Origin: an uncultured Oscillospiraceae bacterium
GTDB lineage: Bacteria > Bacillota > Clostridia > Oscillospirales > Oscillospiraceae
Assembly: GCA_934655935.1 (NCBI GenBank)
Contig: CAKUHJ010000043.1
Location: forward strand, 1 to 13,184
Reading direction: 5' to 3'
DNA length: 13,184 nt
In this document: positions 12,952 to 13,184 of the stretch, piece after piece
How the letters are laid out: every line of letters starts with the position of its first letter
Position numbering within the stretch: position 1 is the first letter of the stretch
Notes under the pieces: generated by a model
Told to the model about the DNA's origin: nothing
Seen by the model: the letters and a program-made list of their open reading frames with translations, nothing else
The model's database searches: none
Position numbers and translations under genes: made by a program

Positions 12952-13184
<233 letters not shown>

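Overview
The window is about 13.2 kb of GC-rich, gene-dense bacterial chromosome, with dense coding, strong Shine-Dalgarno sites, sigma-A type promoters and hairpin terminators. The gene set (SpmA/SpmB sporulation proteins, an AbrB-type switch protein with a zinc-ribbon-like tail, a TrpXYZ-like ABC transporter, a stand-alone E2-like protein) points to an anaerobic endospore-lineage member of the Bacillota, class Clostridia, most likely Oscillospirales. This assignment is inferred from protein style and composition, not from a marker gene. There are no rRNA, tRNA, CRISPR, insertion-sequence or phage features. No gap between genes exceeds 300 bases.

Layout from left to right. (1) Positions 3-2698 (+) hold a three-gene ABC importer: a substrate-binding protein (5' end cut by the window), a LivH-like permease and an ATPase. 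An intercistronic hairpin follows the binding-protein gene, and a perfect palindromic terminator ends the operon. (2) Positions 2783-3751 (+) hold a single-gene unit, with its own promoter, for an acyltransferase-fold (E2/CAT-like) protein whose HxxxDG-type motif lacks the histidine. (3) An abrB-like gene (-) converges on it across a shared bidirectional terminator, and is divergent from spmA-spmB (+). (4) argS (+), with an extended -10 promoter that fixes its start codon, is followed by a MATE-family exporter gene (+). The exporter's predicted promoter places a stable hairpin almost at the 5' end of its transcript. (5) Positions 8772-12806 (-) hold a three-gene operon: MoxR AAA+ ATPase, DUF58 protein, and a membrane transglutaminase of TgpA type. 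(6) A divergent intergenic region carries phased CCTGAA repeats, followed by the start of pfkA (+), cut by the right edge.

Together the genes cover small-molecule uptake and export, translation, glycolysis, sporulation and a cell-envelope module. I see no defence system, biosynthetic cluster or clearly unprecedented multi-gene system. The most notable items are regulatory or at the protein-motif level: the repeat array between moxR and pfkA, the 5'-proximal hairpin of the MATE gene, the His-less E2-like protein, and a TTG start of spmB supported by its Shine-Dalgarno site.
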